Assembly (NCBI GenBank): GCA_036362985.1
Contig: JAYGXS010000007.1
Span: 26,622,543 to 26,686,542, forward strand
Direction: 5' to 3'
DNA: 64,000 bases
Source of the DNA: Ligula intestinalis
Taxonomy: Eukaryota; Platyhelminthes; Cestoda; Diphyllobothriidea; Diphyllobothriidae
In this document: in pieces, positions 10,342-22,739 of the stretch
Layout: each line of letters starts with the position of its first letter
Position numbering within the stretch: position 1 is the stretch's first letter
Made by a program: the position numbers and the translations under genes
The notes under the pieces: model-generated
The model's input: only the letters and a program-made list of their open reading frames with translations
Told to the model about the DNA's origin: nothing
Databases searched by the model: none

Positions 10342-11935
10342 ACTGTTTGTTCCATTTCGGTGTTATCTTAAGAGCCCACATAACAATAACTAGCCCACCC
10401 GAGAAAATATCGTTTTCTATCGGAGATCGGATACCAAGCTCCTAACCTGGCCAAGAAACAACCGGCAAAGTATGCTTCTGTATTAACGAAGTCTGTTTGA
10501 GATTTAATGAACTACATTTATAATGGTTGATCTAATGAAAAATGAGCAAACTCAACCAATCGTGAGTGAGCAATATGGTACTATCTTGAAAAAAGGTACG
10601 GCGCAGTTGCAAGCTTGAGGAAGCATTTTAATGAAAAAATAATTATAAAAGAACGCTCAGATCATAGAATTAATACCAAACATGGAAAAATATGTGGTGT
10701 TAATGACACCAATTGCCTGTGGAATAATTAACTTTATCCTCCTAATAAATTGTAATACGCAAATACATGTAATCATATTTTACCGTTACATTCTATGGAG
10801 GCTGAAATGCATGCAAGCTTGTATTATTTTGCCTCTGTAGTTTACAGTGCATGTAGTTTAATGTTCCCAAGTTCACGCAAAAATTCAAATGCCATTTTTA
10901 AATTCCAAGGCATTCTAAAAGATCTGGAAAGAAAATATTTTCTGTGCTGTGCGCCACAAGAAGTATATACCATCGTCTCTCTATAAAATGTGGACGCATT
11001 TCACAGTCAATCGCAAAGTAGTGCTAGCTTACGAGATCTAAATAATCAAACCTGTTTTCGATTCGGAAAAGTTAAAATGTGACATGGTACAGGATATTCA
11101 CAGGGTACTGCAAGTACATCGGTATGCCATCTTTTGGACGAGTGTTTTCTCGACAGCCTACAAATATTTCAATTTTACAAATAGGTGAGTAATTAAATTT
11201 CATAGATTTTACTCATTGATTTATGGTGCCTTTGCGAATTCAAATATATTCAACAGAAACACAACATTCCTGCAAGTCCTGCTAACAGCTTTCATGATAT
11301 TTAATATGGTACTTTAGCGCATACCTGGAAAGGATATTTTGATCAACTGAGTGGATTGACTAATATGAAGCACTTTAGTTTGGAAAACTGCCCTCTTAGT
11401 TAAACTTATTGAGGTAATAGTCTCTCATTTTGGCTCAATCATGAGTCAGTTTATATTAAAGAAATTCTTGATGTTATAACGAAACACACAACCAAACTTT
11501 GTTGTAGGATACATTGTGCTGTGGAAGAATTCTCTAATAAGTAAAAAAGGTAACTAATAATCCCTTGCAGGACTGGACAATTTTGTGCGAAGTTGATCAA
11601 ATGGAACTAAAGCGAAGTTGAAGGAATTAAGTTTATTTTCAGAAACAAAGAGCGATTGAAGTTGTAAAAATTATACTAAGCTATTCTGTGAAGTTTTTGC
11701 AAAAAATGCTTTAACAAAGGCTTTTGGTAGACCATTTACTTTTACCGCACAGCTGGCCTTGCGCATAAACGAAGTTTCTTTATTTTAACGCGAAGACAAC
11801 CAATAGAAGGCCTTATTGAATGCAAGTCATGTAGAAATATAGTTTTTGTAAACAATACATTCCGACCAAGTGTAATTTAGAAACTGAACAGACAGAAGAA
11901 TAATAGCAAATATTCAAGTCCAAGGAAGCAGTTCA
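10342..11935. other. No gene or repeat recognised
   Basis: AT-rich sequence without identifiable features. Confidence 0.4.
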
Positions 11936-11937
11936 GA

Positions 11938-12108
11938 AGACGAAGATGCGATCACTGGAACAGGAGTTTTATTTGCCACACGTTACGTATTCCGTCGGGA
12001 ATCCTTAGTCATAGGTAATTGTAAACAGGTCTGAGACATGCGCATGTCTCAGAGCTGTTTATGTCAGGCAAATAAAACTCTTGTTCCAGTGATCGCATCT
12101 TTATATTC
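11938..12108. repeat. Compact inverted pair of PLE tail ends around a 24-nt palindrome
   Basis: The left edge 'gaagatgcgatcactggaacaggag' type sequence is repeated in inverse at the right edge (about 12080-12108), giving arms that share 'ttttatttgcc' and its complement. The centre holds a perfect 24-nt palindrome at 12030-12053 made of TCTGAGACATGC and its complement. The half-sites (catgtctcaga, gtcaggcaaataaa) are diverged versions of family A tail segments that flank the hammerhead-like core, so this looks like two PLE tails joined head to head with the ribozyme core deleted. Confidence 0.6.
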
Positions 12109-12109
12109 A

Positions 12110-13190
12110 GAAGAATAATAAGTATTTAAAAAAAAAAGTCATATATGGGGCCTGTTGTTTCTGCATTCGTTCACTTATTACGGATCGTGGGATAATTGTT
12201 TTTAAGCGAAGCGTAATCCATTATATAGAGAAAGTTTGTTTATCTCCAGTAAAATTTAACCACTGTTTTCTAGATAAATTAAAGAAATTGCGAAAGTCTC
12301 CAATTTCACTGTGAAATTACCTTGGAAAAAGTTAATTTACGCAGATTTTTGTCAGCTAGATATCCAATAAAAGCATTTTTTTAAAGAGGTAGCTATTTTT
12401 GAAGCTTTTTTGATTAACCAAAGGAACAATAATAAGCGTGGTATCAGGCAGACATGTCGTCTGCTTGAAAATATGGTTTGCTGTTTTAAAACATTTCCAC
12501 ATTTGACCAACATGGCCGTCTGCATAAGAAAAAATATCCAAAAGCTCGTTTATTCGGTAAATCCTGTTAAGCTAAATCTTATTTTAAAGGGTTTGATGTA
12601 AACTTCGAACCGACTGGGCAATTCATTAGCTTACCAATAAAGACACCAAAAAGAAGCGAAATGAAGAAGGACTTGATCACACGATATTCAATCACTGCAT
12701 ATCCATTCATTACCACAGAACATTTTGACTACAGGCAAGTTCTTTTTGTGAAAAGAAAGTGGTTGCTTTAAGTCTTATATTGAATACAATATTTAAATTT
12801 ATTGTTCCAATTTTTGCAGTCTGCACATTTGTCTACGAAGTACGCTGCATGATGATGCATGATACAATGCCCAGGTAAGTGTGCCTAAAGAATTGAAAAT
12901 CTTATTCAGGAATTACTATCACTATTTAATAAGATAGGTGATCCACTCTGCACAGGCTTGACGCGGGCGGGGGGGGGTAATTTGCGCAGTTGTTTGGAGA
13001 GTGTGCTCCCAAACGTCAGCTCGCTGCAGCTTGGGAACGTGCTTGACATGGCGTTATCTGCCAGTCACGCTTCCATAAGTCGCTGCATCTTAAATCATAT
13101 CGTGACCGTTCTGGTCATATTTCAGGAATTTCGGTATCAATGCGCACCCACGAATTGTGACCTAAGACGCGCGAAGTATACGCTTAATTG
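12110..13190. other. No gene or repeat recognised
   Basis: AT-rich sequence ending in a short G run near 12965. A 109-codon frame (12958-13287) runs from this G run into the family E repeat and is probably not a gene. Confidence 0.4.
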
Positions 13191-13194
13191 TCTA

Positions 13195-13590
13195 CTTCAT
13201 GAAATGTCAGTCGAAATTCTGAACTGTGCTTTCGATTTGAACATTTTAAATACGTATGGTTTTAATACCGATGAGCATGTAGCTTAATCTCAATATATTT
13301 TAGTCAATTTATGATGCTAGCTTTCGAAAGAACTTCCAGTAGACCAAAAGGTAGAAGTGTAAACTGCAAAAGTTGTCACTTGTGTATTATGCCTTTTTCT
13401 CACTGATTTTCACTACCCTAATAAATTCAACTATAAGTTAAATGAGAAGTGCACAAGAATGCTGTTTATGTCCTCTTTGTGTAACAGTTTACGCTTTCTT
13501 AAAATTATAAACTTAAAGAAAAGATAACTTTCGGTTTAACAAAAATTTCCAAATTGCGAATAATTTTGAAAACTACCGGCCGTTATATTT
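13195..13590 (+). repeat. Family E repeat, single arm
   Basis: This resembles the left arm of the inverted repeat at 56.5 kb in order: 'catgaaatgtcag', 'aattctgaa', 'ttcgat(t)', 'tacgtatggtt', 'tagcttaatctcaat', 'gtaaactgcaaaa', 'ttttcactac' and 'tttcggttt'. It has no coding capacity that I recognise. Only one arm is visible here, whereas the other two loci have two. Confidence 0.6.
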
Positions 13591-13599
13591 GAATTCAAG

Positions 13600-14535
13600 A
13601 TCACAAAAATATCCACTGTGTTAAGACAAGTAAGTATATCCATACAATGTAAGGAATAAGTCATATATTTATCCCAAAATGTTTCCCTTGACGTGGAACG
13701 GGTTGTATACTTTATAAGTAGCATTGAAAGAAGTGGGTATTTTTCTTTATGAAAACACATTTCCTGGTCGTAAAACATCTCAGAGGTAATACTTTTTAGT
13801 GTAAAAATAGAAGAAAGTGTAAGTTTCTACTAAACGCCTACAAGAACAAGCATTTTGTGCACTGTGAGAAATTCATACTACACAAATAGCCCTTATATAC
13901 AGAAAACACCCCTCGCTAGTGGGCAAAGGGAAGTTCATTCAAAAGGTTAAGTGACTGAAATAAATTGACATTAAGCCACACACTAAGCAATGCTCCATGC
14001 ATACTTACTTAATATGTTTGAAAAGCAAGCAATTTTGAGAGTTTCGATTAAAATTAAATAAGATATACAATTTGCTGTATATGCGTTTGAATCTGAGTCC
14101 ACCGAGACCGCGTGTATGAGGTCAGTGCAACAAAAAAAGCGTGCCAGTAAACTCTTACAGTAGGCAGACTGTATCGCGTAAGTTAAACTTAAAATTTGCG
14201 ACGTATCTTTGAGTTAAAGGGCTTACATTTTTGGGGTTGTAGAACCAATTTTCCTTCATCGTCATCATACAATACTATGACTACACCAGCATGTCGGCTT
14301 TTTAACAGATATCTTTCTAAACACCAGCACCGATTATTAATTCAAAGGACTATAAAAGTGCAAATATTTTTTTTAGAATAAATGAAACGCCATAGTCACT
14401 CTTGCACTTTTTTGTAGGGCAAAACCTCTTATATAGACTATAGATAGCAGGACATGGTAGAATTTATGCTAGAAACCTTTGGTGGTAGGAAAATGATAAA
14501 CCCCACTTGTTTACAAAAAAGCTCCGTCATAGAGA
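13600..14535. other. No gene or repeat recognised
   Basis: AT-rich sequence; the short open frames show no recognised content. Confidence 0.4.
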
Positions 14536-14539
14536 AAAA

Positions 14540-14642
14540 AAAGAAGACTCGATCGCTGGAACAATAAGTTTATTCGCCTGACGTTTCGACATCCGTCGCC
14601 GATTCACCATCAGAGACATGGATAGCAGAAGCAGAAACCTGT
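14540..14642 (-). repeat. PLE family A tail with hammerhead-like motif
   Basis: This is an antisense copy: 'gaagactcgatcgctgga' edge, 'tttattcgcctgacgtttcg', a stem-II block, 'catcagagacatgg' and 'gcagaagcagaaac'. On the minus strand the motif occupies 14618-14575, with TGTCT/AGGCG for stem I and GAAA-CGTC intact. The first core half reads CTGATGG, so the last A of CTGATGA is mutated; this position is essential in hammerheads, so the copy is predicted inactive. Confidence 0.65.
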
Positions 14643-14649
14643 TGCCAGC

Positions 14650-15945
14650 TCCGTCATAGTAATTCCAAGGACTTGTATTAGATAGGGTTCATTTTGTACA
14701 CTTGACGAGCAACATAAATAAGCCAACAGAGTAAAGCTGCATTTCAAGTTTTTAAAAATCTAACAATTACAAACGTTTTGGAACACGCCTATACGCCTTA
14801 TTCACCCATAAAGCTGATTTAAACGGATTTTACGTAAAAACCAACGAAAGGCAAATATTTCGATGCCGTTGAAATTAAATAATTGTAGAGTTAATGAAGT
14901 TATCCAGTATAACTAGGAATATGCCTATTACTCAACCGATAACTGCACACCGACTACAGTTCCCATAGGTGGTTGTGAAAAAGGTCATTGAAAGGCTAGG
15001 ATTCTGATCTGAAAAAAATTTTGTTGATAACAATCCAACATAAGGAGCATGGCAGGTCAACCTAAGAAACATCTTAAAGAAAACCAGTTTTTCTATTACT
15101 AAATTTTCTGTACTATTCAAAAACGGCAAACAAGCATGGAGAGAGTTAACTGAATCAGATGTTGTCATTATTTCAAGCAAAAGTGAAAGAACTTCGCTTA
15201 AACGCATTTCACCCATAACGAAGCACTAAACACAAAAAATGCTGACTCCATAGACTGCCACCGACCTAGACTGACGACAAGTTCAACTCACCCGCGGAAA
15301 ACCTTCTACTTACATCATAAATCGCTTTCGTACTTAACGAATTATTGAAGATTTTAGATATTGACTAGGAAAGGGGTCCACTGACATGCGGTCGACTAAA
15401 ATAATGAATAAATTTTTTCGTGGGCGTGGCAGACATGGCTTTTTTCAATCGGTGTGGGAAACCGCTGCTTGATTAGGCTGGCCAATTTACAGACCATCAA
15501 AAACTGCTAATTTGGCATTCTATTGATGGTCGAACGCGCATTTGCTATTTTCAAAGTTTTCTTATGTAGTCAGATTAGGCGGCCATAGCCATCGTGTCGG
15601 ATGGCTTGTTTTACGAATAATGAATAATGTGCTCAAACATGCAAAGTGAGGTAACTACGCCTTCTCCTTAAGAATAGGTAGATTTAGATAGCCAACCCTA
15701 TCCTTAGGTTGTATAAGATGGTCACGTAACTTAGACATGGTTTATCCGTCAATTTGTGGAATTCGTTCACTATGAACTGGTGCAAATTGTAGCTGTAAAT
15801 TAACTCTTATGTCAGATAGCTGCATAAATTTAAAAGCAGTTTTGACTTTTTAATCGTTCTTTGCACATCTTCTAAGGTCTGACGACGACCTGAATAAAAT
15901 TATGCTGTCAATAGAACCAAACATGTGAGTTCCAACAAGTAATTG
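14650..15945. other. No gene or repeat recognised
   Basis: Nothing identified; open frames are short and unremarkable. Confidence 0.4.
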
Positions 15946-15949
15946 AGAA

Positions 15950-16000
15950 GAAGAAGAAGATGCGATCACTAGACAAGAGTTTTATTTGTCTACACCTTCC
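15950..16000 (-). repeat. PLE tail edge fragment
   Basis: The string 'agaagaagaagatgcgatcac' type edge followed by 'gagttttatttg' equals the arm of the inverted pair at 11.9-12.1 kb. The similarity stops after about 45 bases. Confidence 0.45.
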
Positions 16001-16319
16001 CGTGCATACACTACCAGCTTCTTATAATGTTTTTGATGACAAGTCTATGACGGCCTATCGAAACACACGCCAAAAAAGGGCTTGTCCCCATTCGCATCCG
16101 AGTGGAGATTTGTCGATGGTGACTGTTGGCATGATGAGTACTCGACAATTTGGCTGACAGTATGCTTAGGCAAAGTTTATATGCAGAATTTTGAGTTTCA
16201 AGGAAAGGCGTCATTCCAGAAAATACTGAAATTTATTCAGTAAATTTTAAACACCGGATCCTTAGGCTGTCGTTATATTTGAAAAAGAATAGACATAGGA
16301 CAGTCAACCTTTCAAAAGG

Positions 16320-17410
16320 CTGGTACAGTTATAAAGTCGGATAGTGTGGGTGCTAATTGGTAATTGCAGTTTTAGTCACCTCGTGGTGGACATAATTAAC
16401 AGTCGCAATGGCGTAATGGCTAACTGGCAACTCTTATTCGAATCAGTTCGTGGTCCTTCCGGTAGGGGCGCTAATTGTGCTTAATGTTGATCCATAGTTG
16501 TCGGCTCTATCCGCTTTACGTTTTTCGAGGTGTTTTTACAACCCAGCCTACCCGATAGGCCGGTTGATGCACGAGTCATCGGAGTGCATGGCTTAGAGAA
16601 TTTCTCTGCCTTTTTTGGAAGGAAATGGGCAAAAGTAGCTTATGCTGCCTCAGCGTTTTGTCTTGCAAAAACAGTGGTTATAGAGTTTTGTGCGGTGGGG
16701 AAATAGGATACGCAGAGAAGCAAATTTTTAAAAGTGTAAAATGAATAAAATGTAGTCGAAGTTGCTTCCCGCGGCCGCTAGGAGCAGGTTGTTCCACATG
16801 TAAATTGAAGGTGTGCGCGGTGCTTCGCACCGCGGACTATACTAATCCAACTCCAGAATGGTAAGTTGGACCACAGGAAAGTTGAAGTAGACGACCTACT
16901 AACCACCATTTTCATTGTTTGGGAAATTCAAGAAGCCTGCAATTTGATAATCGAGTTTTTCCGCAATAACTTAAACGATAAAACAGGTTACTTAAATCTA
17001 CAGATGCAAATCAACAACACTTTCAAATACAGTTAAATAAAAATGAATTTAGTATTTATTAAAGTTTATTCAACTGCTTGTCCTAATTGCCCGCCCACTG
17101 AACCCGATAACCACCGTTTTCGGAGGAAAACATGCAGGTTGTATGGATAAATGTATGGGGCTACATAAGCTACTGTTGCTGGAAAATGGATAGCCACTTC
17201 GAACAAATGGTCACCTCTCCTCATTGCCAATTGGGGCTCGTGGACGCGCGTGAAAGCGGATCTTCCTGCTTGGCTTGTGACACGGTATATTGTGGCCAAG
17301 CAAGAAAATCCGGCTTCACACGCACCCACAAGCGGTCGCCTTGCACCAGATGCGATAAATGGCTTGCAACTTTCCACTGCACCTCTTGCAGATGACTCGG
17401 TGAGCTTCGA
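16320..17410. mobile_element. PLE family D head-to-head locus, interrupted by a DNA transposon
   Basis: Left part 16320-16627 and right part 17181-17410 together match the family D locus at 27.6-28.4 kb; the hAT-like element 16628-17180 sits between them. On the minus strand, about 17290-17190 reads AGRSAFTRVHEPQLAMRRGD, a GIY-YIG helix with its conserved Arg. On the plus strand, 17265-17340 reads CLACDTVYCGQARKSGFTRT, the Cys pair, degenerate GIY and YCG blocks and Arg of a second copy. The two copies diverge from a dyad near 17283. Both are fragments with no catalytic completeness. 'gttgatgcacgagtcatcgg' near 16563 marks the end of the minus-strand copy. Confidence 0.68.
16628..17180 (+). 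mobile_element. Non-autonomous hAT-like DNA transposon, copy 3, nested in PLE D
   Basis: This 553-bp member of the family begins GGCAAAAGTAGCTTATG and ends in the complement of 'gcaacagtagcttatgtagc'. Flanks are aggaaatg (16620-16627) and ggaaaatg (17181-17188), matching at 6 of 8 positions, a plausible aged target duplication. Internal landmarks: 'cgcggccgctagg' at about 16770, GC hairpin at about 16815 and 'aagttgaagtagacgacct'. The flanking PLE sequence continues on both sides, so it inserted after the PLE locus formed. Confidence 0.78.
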
Positions 17411-17443
17411 AGACCAAACGCACTTCGGCTTAGCATAAACATT

Positions 17444-17545
17444 TATTATTTTGAGAAGAAGAAGAATCGATCGCTGGGCCAATATGTTTATTCGCCTGAC
17501 GTTTCAACATCCGTCGCGGATGCATCATCATAGACATGGTAAATG
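17444..17545 (-). repeat. PLE family A tail with hammerhead-like motif
   Basis: This antisense family A copy has 'gaagaagaagaatcgatcgctggg' type edge and 'tttattcgcctgacgttt'. The motif spans 17536-17493 on the minus strand. The first half reads ATGATGA, so the invariant C3 is lost, and the base before GAAA is altered. Stem II (GC-ATCCG, loop cga, CGGAT) is otherwise nearly perfect. Confidence 0.62.
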
Positions 17546-17579
17546 AATGAATGAAAATTTAAATATACCTTCCCCTCAA

Positions 17580-17795
17580 TAATGAACGCTCACTGACTGC
17601 TAAGGATACTCACATACCCAGACACAAATAGTGCACCGCCCAAGCCTCGACCTAGTGACCTTTTGCTCAGAAATCAAAGGCTACAACCATTGAGTCACGA
17701 GCTCTCTGCCTTGCCGGTTTGAGTCGGGAGGCATCGACACGCGTTGATGAACGTTCACTGACCGCTAACGGAACTCACTTGTCCCGTTTACTTTT
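17580..17795 (-). repeat. tRNA-derived SINE-like repeat, family G, antisense
   Basis: Matches the family G consensus reverse complement: 'caagcctcgacct', 'ccattgagtcacgagctc', 'ttgatgaacgttcactgaccgc' and 'aactcacttgtcccg'. Family G carries a tRNA-type A box (TGGCTCAATGGTTA) and B box region (TCGAGNC) that would be read by RNA polymerase III. This copy meets a sense copy at about 17795. Confidence 0.6.
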
Positions 17796-17995
17796 TAGCT
17801 TCGACCTAAACTGGCAAGCCAAAAAACAGGTGGCTCAATGGTTAAGACGTTTGACTTTGAACAAAAAGGCCGAGAGATCAAGACTCGGGCGGTGAGCAAC
17901 TTGGGTCTTGGTATGATTGGCTGACGACGACTACTAAGCCACGAATGGCCATTTTAGTCTCCCTTGTCTTTGCCTACAATATTGCCTGCGCATAT
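17796..17995 (+). repeat. tRNA-derived SINE-like repeat, family G, sense
   Basis: The A-box-like block TGGCTCAATGGTTAAGAC lies near 17831, followed at 17875 by a degenerate B box and then the family body: 'ttgggtcttggtatgattgg', 'ctgacgacgactactaagcca', 'aatggccattttagtctccc' and 'ttgtctttgcc'. With the antisense copy to its left it forms an inverted pair. Confidence 0.65.
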
Positions 17996-18009
17996 TTTTC
18001 TCTGAGAGT

Positions 18010-20135
18010 CACTCAATTAATACTGCAGATATGCAGCCTCAATAGACTATGTGAGAAAGAATGCAGGATTGTTATGAAGGCTGGTTTCTCAGTCAAAGGA
18101 GCCGTCTTAACATGGGAGTAAAATCGGACAAAATACTTTGCGCATATGCATGCTTATTACTGACTAGAAATAGTTTCAATAGTCTGCGATCCCTTTTACT
18201 ATCAGCTGCATCCTGGCAAGTTAAAAGAAAATTCCTGGTATGCAATGTAAACCCAAACTGCGTTCTTCAAAATCTTACAGTAGAAAAGGGAACATCTTAT
18301 AGTTTAAAAAAAAAGAAATACCCAAAAAAGTGAAAATCGTGCTATTGAGAAAACAATTATTAAATGGAAAGGCAGTCTATTCATGCGAAAAACCAAGTAA
18401 ATAAAGCAGCACAAGTAAAATCATATTTAAAAATAAGTCAAATTTTCAGATAAGTGTGCCTCCACATTGCACGCAACGTAAAGTATCGTATATTTTGTAG
18501 TCAGAAGAGTGCTGGAACGCAAATAACACATAAAACAAGAAATTTCCAGTTGTTTAATGGTTTATATCGTCCTGGTAATATACTTGATTAGATAAACCAG
18601 ATTGGAAATTTACAGGAGAAGGGTATTTGGTAAGACCATATGTGGACCTGCCGGCTGGTGACGAATAAATTGAATCGGATTAATCAGCTTTAATCGTTAA
18701 CCTCCAATGTTGTGTATATTAGGAGAAATTTCATTCTGTTACATCTTATTCAGTTAGAGAGCATGATTGCGACGAGTCTGCGATGTTTCCTGAAACCTGC
18801 TGAACAGTCAGCGATTTTTTTGTTTTTACTCGATTGGCAAAACATATCGATTTTATTCTACGTATTTTCCATAAACTTCACTATAATATATTCCTTAAAA
18901 GTATTTCACTAAATAATGACATTTAAACATTATTTCCTATGTGCCGGTCTGTATTAGTCGTGCTTTCAGAATCACCCAAAGATGTCAAGTCATTGGCGAC
19001 AAAAATTAACGTCCGCAACGGAGGTCACCAGGGAATGCACGTAAAATTCAATAAAAACTCTCGATAACAAGTTACTTCTTAAAAAAGTGTCATTATTGGA
19101 TATTTCGGCGTCGAAGATCTGCGAGCTTTACATTTTTTGAAGGTTTATTCGGGAGCAAAATAAAACATGGTTGCTAATGTTTTGACTTCTCTAAAATATT
19201 TATGGATAAATCCTCCGTATACAGCAGATTTCAGTATATTTATAAACTCCACTCCAAAATTGCAGAAGCACAGCAGCGTGGCAGAATGAAAACTACCATT
19301 GTTGGAAAACTAATAATTTAGTGTCCGTTTCTTTTCGAGTGTTTTTCATTAATTCTGCTCTAGAGAAAAAACATGGTTGGACATTTTTCGCATATGCTCA
19401 CACAGACAAAAAAGACTACAGTTGGCGTGTTCACACATACGCTTAACTGTGGTCCACATTTTTGGCGTAGAAAAAAAAATCATCAACGATCTCATAAGTT
19501 TACCACTTAACTTTTTTACGTATCAGCTGTGTCAAATATAATTCTTATAAAACGAATCCACCCCTCTTATCTCGGAAGTAAGATGCTATCTTATAGTTGT
19601 ACTAACCTCAATTTCATGGACGCAAAACAAATGTGTCTGTTATTTGAATATATGTAATAAAAACGTATCTAGTCTTTATCAATGTCCTCAAAGTTAAGTC
19701 TTAAGGAAAGGGCATCTGTCTATTGTAAAAGTCTGTGTAGCTTCCTAGATATATTTTATCTAGCTTGCATTCAGGAATTATAGATCGCATGCTGTATGCA
19801 TTCGGTATAAAGAAAACTACATGATTTTGTTAGATATAAAGAATATGGTACAGAGCGCACATAAAATTTAGCGATTGATATGGACTATTCGGCATATTTT
19901 ATAGGTGACCTTCATAAATGGACATAAAAGACGTTTTATGTATGGATGGTTTACAATTGTAAAGAAGTTTGTTAGAAAAATTTAAACCCAAAATATCCTT
20001 TCTCAAGCGTAAAACATGAAAATTTAATTTACTTTCAAACCGGATCCAAGAAAGGCACTTTTGTCTATGCTTCCTATAAAATATACTGTAATACAAAATG
20101 GGATTAAAATGAGTGAGAAAAATGCGCGTAACAAA
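18010..20135. other. No gene or repeat recognised
   Basis: AT-rich. The 90-codon frame at 18061-18333 ends in a Lys run and has no known domain. Confidence 0.4.
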
Positions 20136-20139
20136 CCTA

Positions 20140-21100
20140 TTTTTTTTATAAAAATGGGTTAATCCTTTTTACATTAAAATATATTTCGATGCCTTTGACT
20201 TGGACTGCACCGAGGCTCATGATCGGTCCGGCCGCCGAGATGGCGGCTTTACGGGCTAGCATCAAGTAGCCATTAAAGAGGGAGGAGACTGACTGGACTA
20301 GAAAAATAATTATATTTTTCCTACGTTTCAAATCCAGTCCCACGCTTGTCGTCATAAGCAGCAACATATAAGGTTAACGGACACGTAGGGTGCGCACGTA
20401 GATTTCTCCAGGTGAATCCCATCCACACACACACGAGCAGCTCCTGAAATTAGCAGCCTCATCATTCATCATCATCGAGGTTCGAATTTGATGGCCGTCC
20501 GCGGCCAAGGCTTTGATTCTTGTGATTCTATCACCGGTGATTCGTGTGGTAATAACTCGGCAAAATACTGACTCACCAGTGCTGTCACTGAGAGCTGTAT
20601 TTTCCCCCCATCCGCGCTGCCGATGTGTGACTAATTACTCTGCCCACACAAAGCTTCCTTTGTGAGTATGGAGGGAGTAGGGGGAGGGTCAGGTCATGAG
20701 GGTTTGTGAATGGACTAGCGGCTGGACAACCACGCGCGGGACGACCGTGCGCACTTGTGGCTTCTCATGCGAACATTTCGATGTCATCGATCTCAGAAAA
20801 GTGGATTTCGTCTGTCAACTAAGTCGTAATTTGGCGTTGCGGTTGTCTGTCTATTGGCGATGGGAGCAACGTGATGTTTCGACTGAGTTACTATAGTCAC
20901 AGGTGCACCAAATCTCATAAATGCCTGGAAAGATTTGTTACTGTAACGCAGGAGTTTCGATTTCCACACTTGAAACACACATGTCACGCCAAAATATGAG
21001 GTAAAGGGAAACGCGGCTGACGGATGTGCTAGAGTGCATGTGAAAATGGGCTCGCATTCAGACTTTTAAGTTGGGCAGGTAGCTGGCCTTTAAAAGCATC
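20140..21100. other. GC-richer patch of unknown role
   Basis: Base composition rises clearly above the surroundings, with CpG-containing stretches such as 'cggtccggccgccgagatggcgg' type sequence near 20225 and 'ccacgcgcgggacgaccg' near 20729. Overlapping short open frames on both strands reflect composition, not a gene I can name. It could be a promoter or a decayed element; neither is shown. Confidence 0.3.
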
Positions 21101-22735
21101 AGTGTCTTCTACTCAACACAAGTGTTTCTCAACGTGCCTATTAGTTCCGCCCTACGTGACAATGATTGGGAACTCGTTCTATTGAAAGTCAATGTGACCG
21201 AGTAAAACGAGTATTTAATTCCTCTCGTCTTCACAATGAATTCTTTGTTCTGGAAAACCGTGTAACGGTGTTCCGTGAATGTCATTCGCGGAATATTTTG
21301 ACAAGGATAGCGGTGTCACCCATATATTAGAACCTGAATTTAGTCCTGTTACTTTTTCCTATGACACTGACGCACCGATTTCAAAACTTATTTTGGTGTG
21401 TTTTAAATAATTGAGATCTATGTATCTGGAGCATCTCATAAGCCAAATAATCAGATTTATCCACTGAAGCCAAATGGGTGTTGTGTGCCTCAAACATTTG
21501 TAGCCATCGTGGCACAAAATTGAAGACATTCTCCTTCCGCATAACATGAAACTTTTCACCGCTCTCTGCATCCAGATAATAGCCAACTATCTTTTTGATT
21601 ATAAACTAATATAATCCTGCTGTTTATTGAAACACCTCCTACAGCTTTATTTAAAAACTATAAACATTTTCCAAAAAGATTATTTAAGCTTATATTTACA
21701 AGGATCACTCTTAAGGGAGAAAAATACCTATTTGGTAGTTCGGAAAGCACTCAACATCCGAATTGAGATAAAAACAAAATGCATCAGGGAAAGCTGATCA
21801 TATAATCTGGCACGATGGGATCTTGTAGTAAACTCTAGAGCAAAAAGAATCTGCAAGTCAAAACAGGTCAATGTGGACAGCTGAAAATGCGAAGTCCTCG
21901 TTTTTGATTCTTCACATATGATGCCTTTCTATAAAAATCCATAAACTTTTGTATTATATCGTCCGCTTGCGTCAATATCGCACACCAGAAGCCCTTATCT
22001 GGCGAGTTGCAGGTGTCCGCACTCTACCCCTTATTATTGACTGCTTTCCAGTAATGTTTTTCCAGCCTTGCTTAAAAATGGGCATTTTTCCACGTATCGT
22101 CCGAATGCACTCTTCAGTTGCCAGTGTTTTCTAAAAAAATTTAGCTGTAAGTATAATACAGCGACATTTTAAAATGGTCAAGCAATTTGCTGATCGCATT
22201 TTTTGTGAGGTATATCACACTCTCCAGTCTGAACTAATGGTTGCAACGTCTTCCCGTACAATGCGCCGAGGCTTCCGTCATCTATCTTGCATATCAGCAC
22301 TCTGTACTGCAATTCCTAGCAGACTACCTCACGCGTGAAGAAGCGGAAATTGAGAAATTAAAATCTGACCTGTCTCAATAATATATGTGGATATCGTGTA
22401 GACCTTTAATTTTGAGCATTCTTTGCCCTCTTATCATGACTCCTCACTTACCTTTTTCCTTGCTCCTCATGAATGGTGCCATTTTTCGCTGAACGTTTTT
22501 GGGTACTTGCTTCAAAATAAAGCACTCTCTCTTAACAATAAACCTTCCTGGATTTATATTTATCTTTTGTTTTAATTTACGGATGTGCACAATCGCATAG
22601 ACCTTAGGTAGACAGTATTTGAGACTGCGGAGATCTAGAAGAACAGGAAAACAGGTTTTGAGCTTAATTTATCGTTAGATAAGTGCGCCGTCACACAGAA
22701 CGTGCACATGTATCTTATCGGCTTTGATTTACAAC
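21100..22735. other. No gene or repeat recognised
   Basis: Nothing identified. Confidence 0.35.
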
Positions 22736-22739
22736 ACAG

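Noticed and set aside
15885..15920. Another hammerhead-like core ('tctgacgacgacctgaataaaa')
   Set aside because: GAAA and the cleavage triplet are absent at the required spacing.
17066..17482. 138-codon minus-strand frame containing a GIY-YIG-like helix
   Set aside because: It joins a PLE fragment to DNA-transposon sequence across a nested insertion; it is not one gene.
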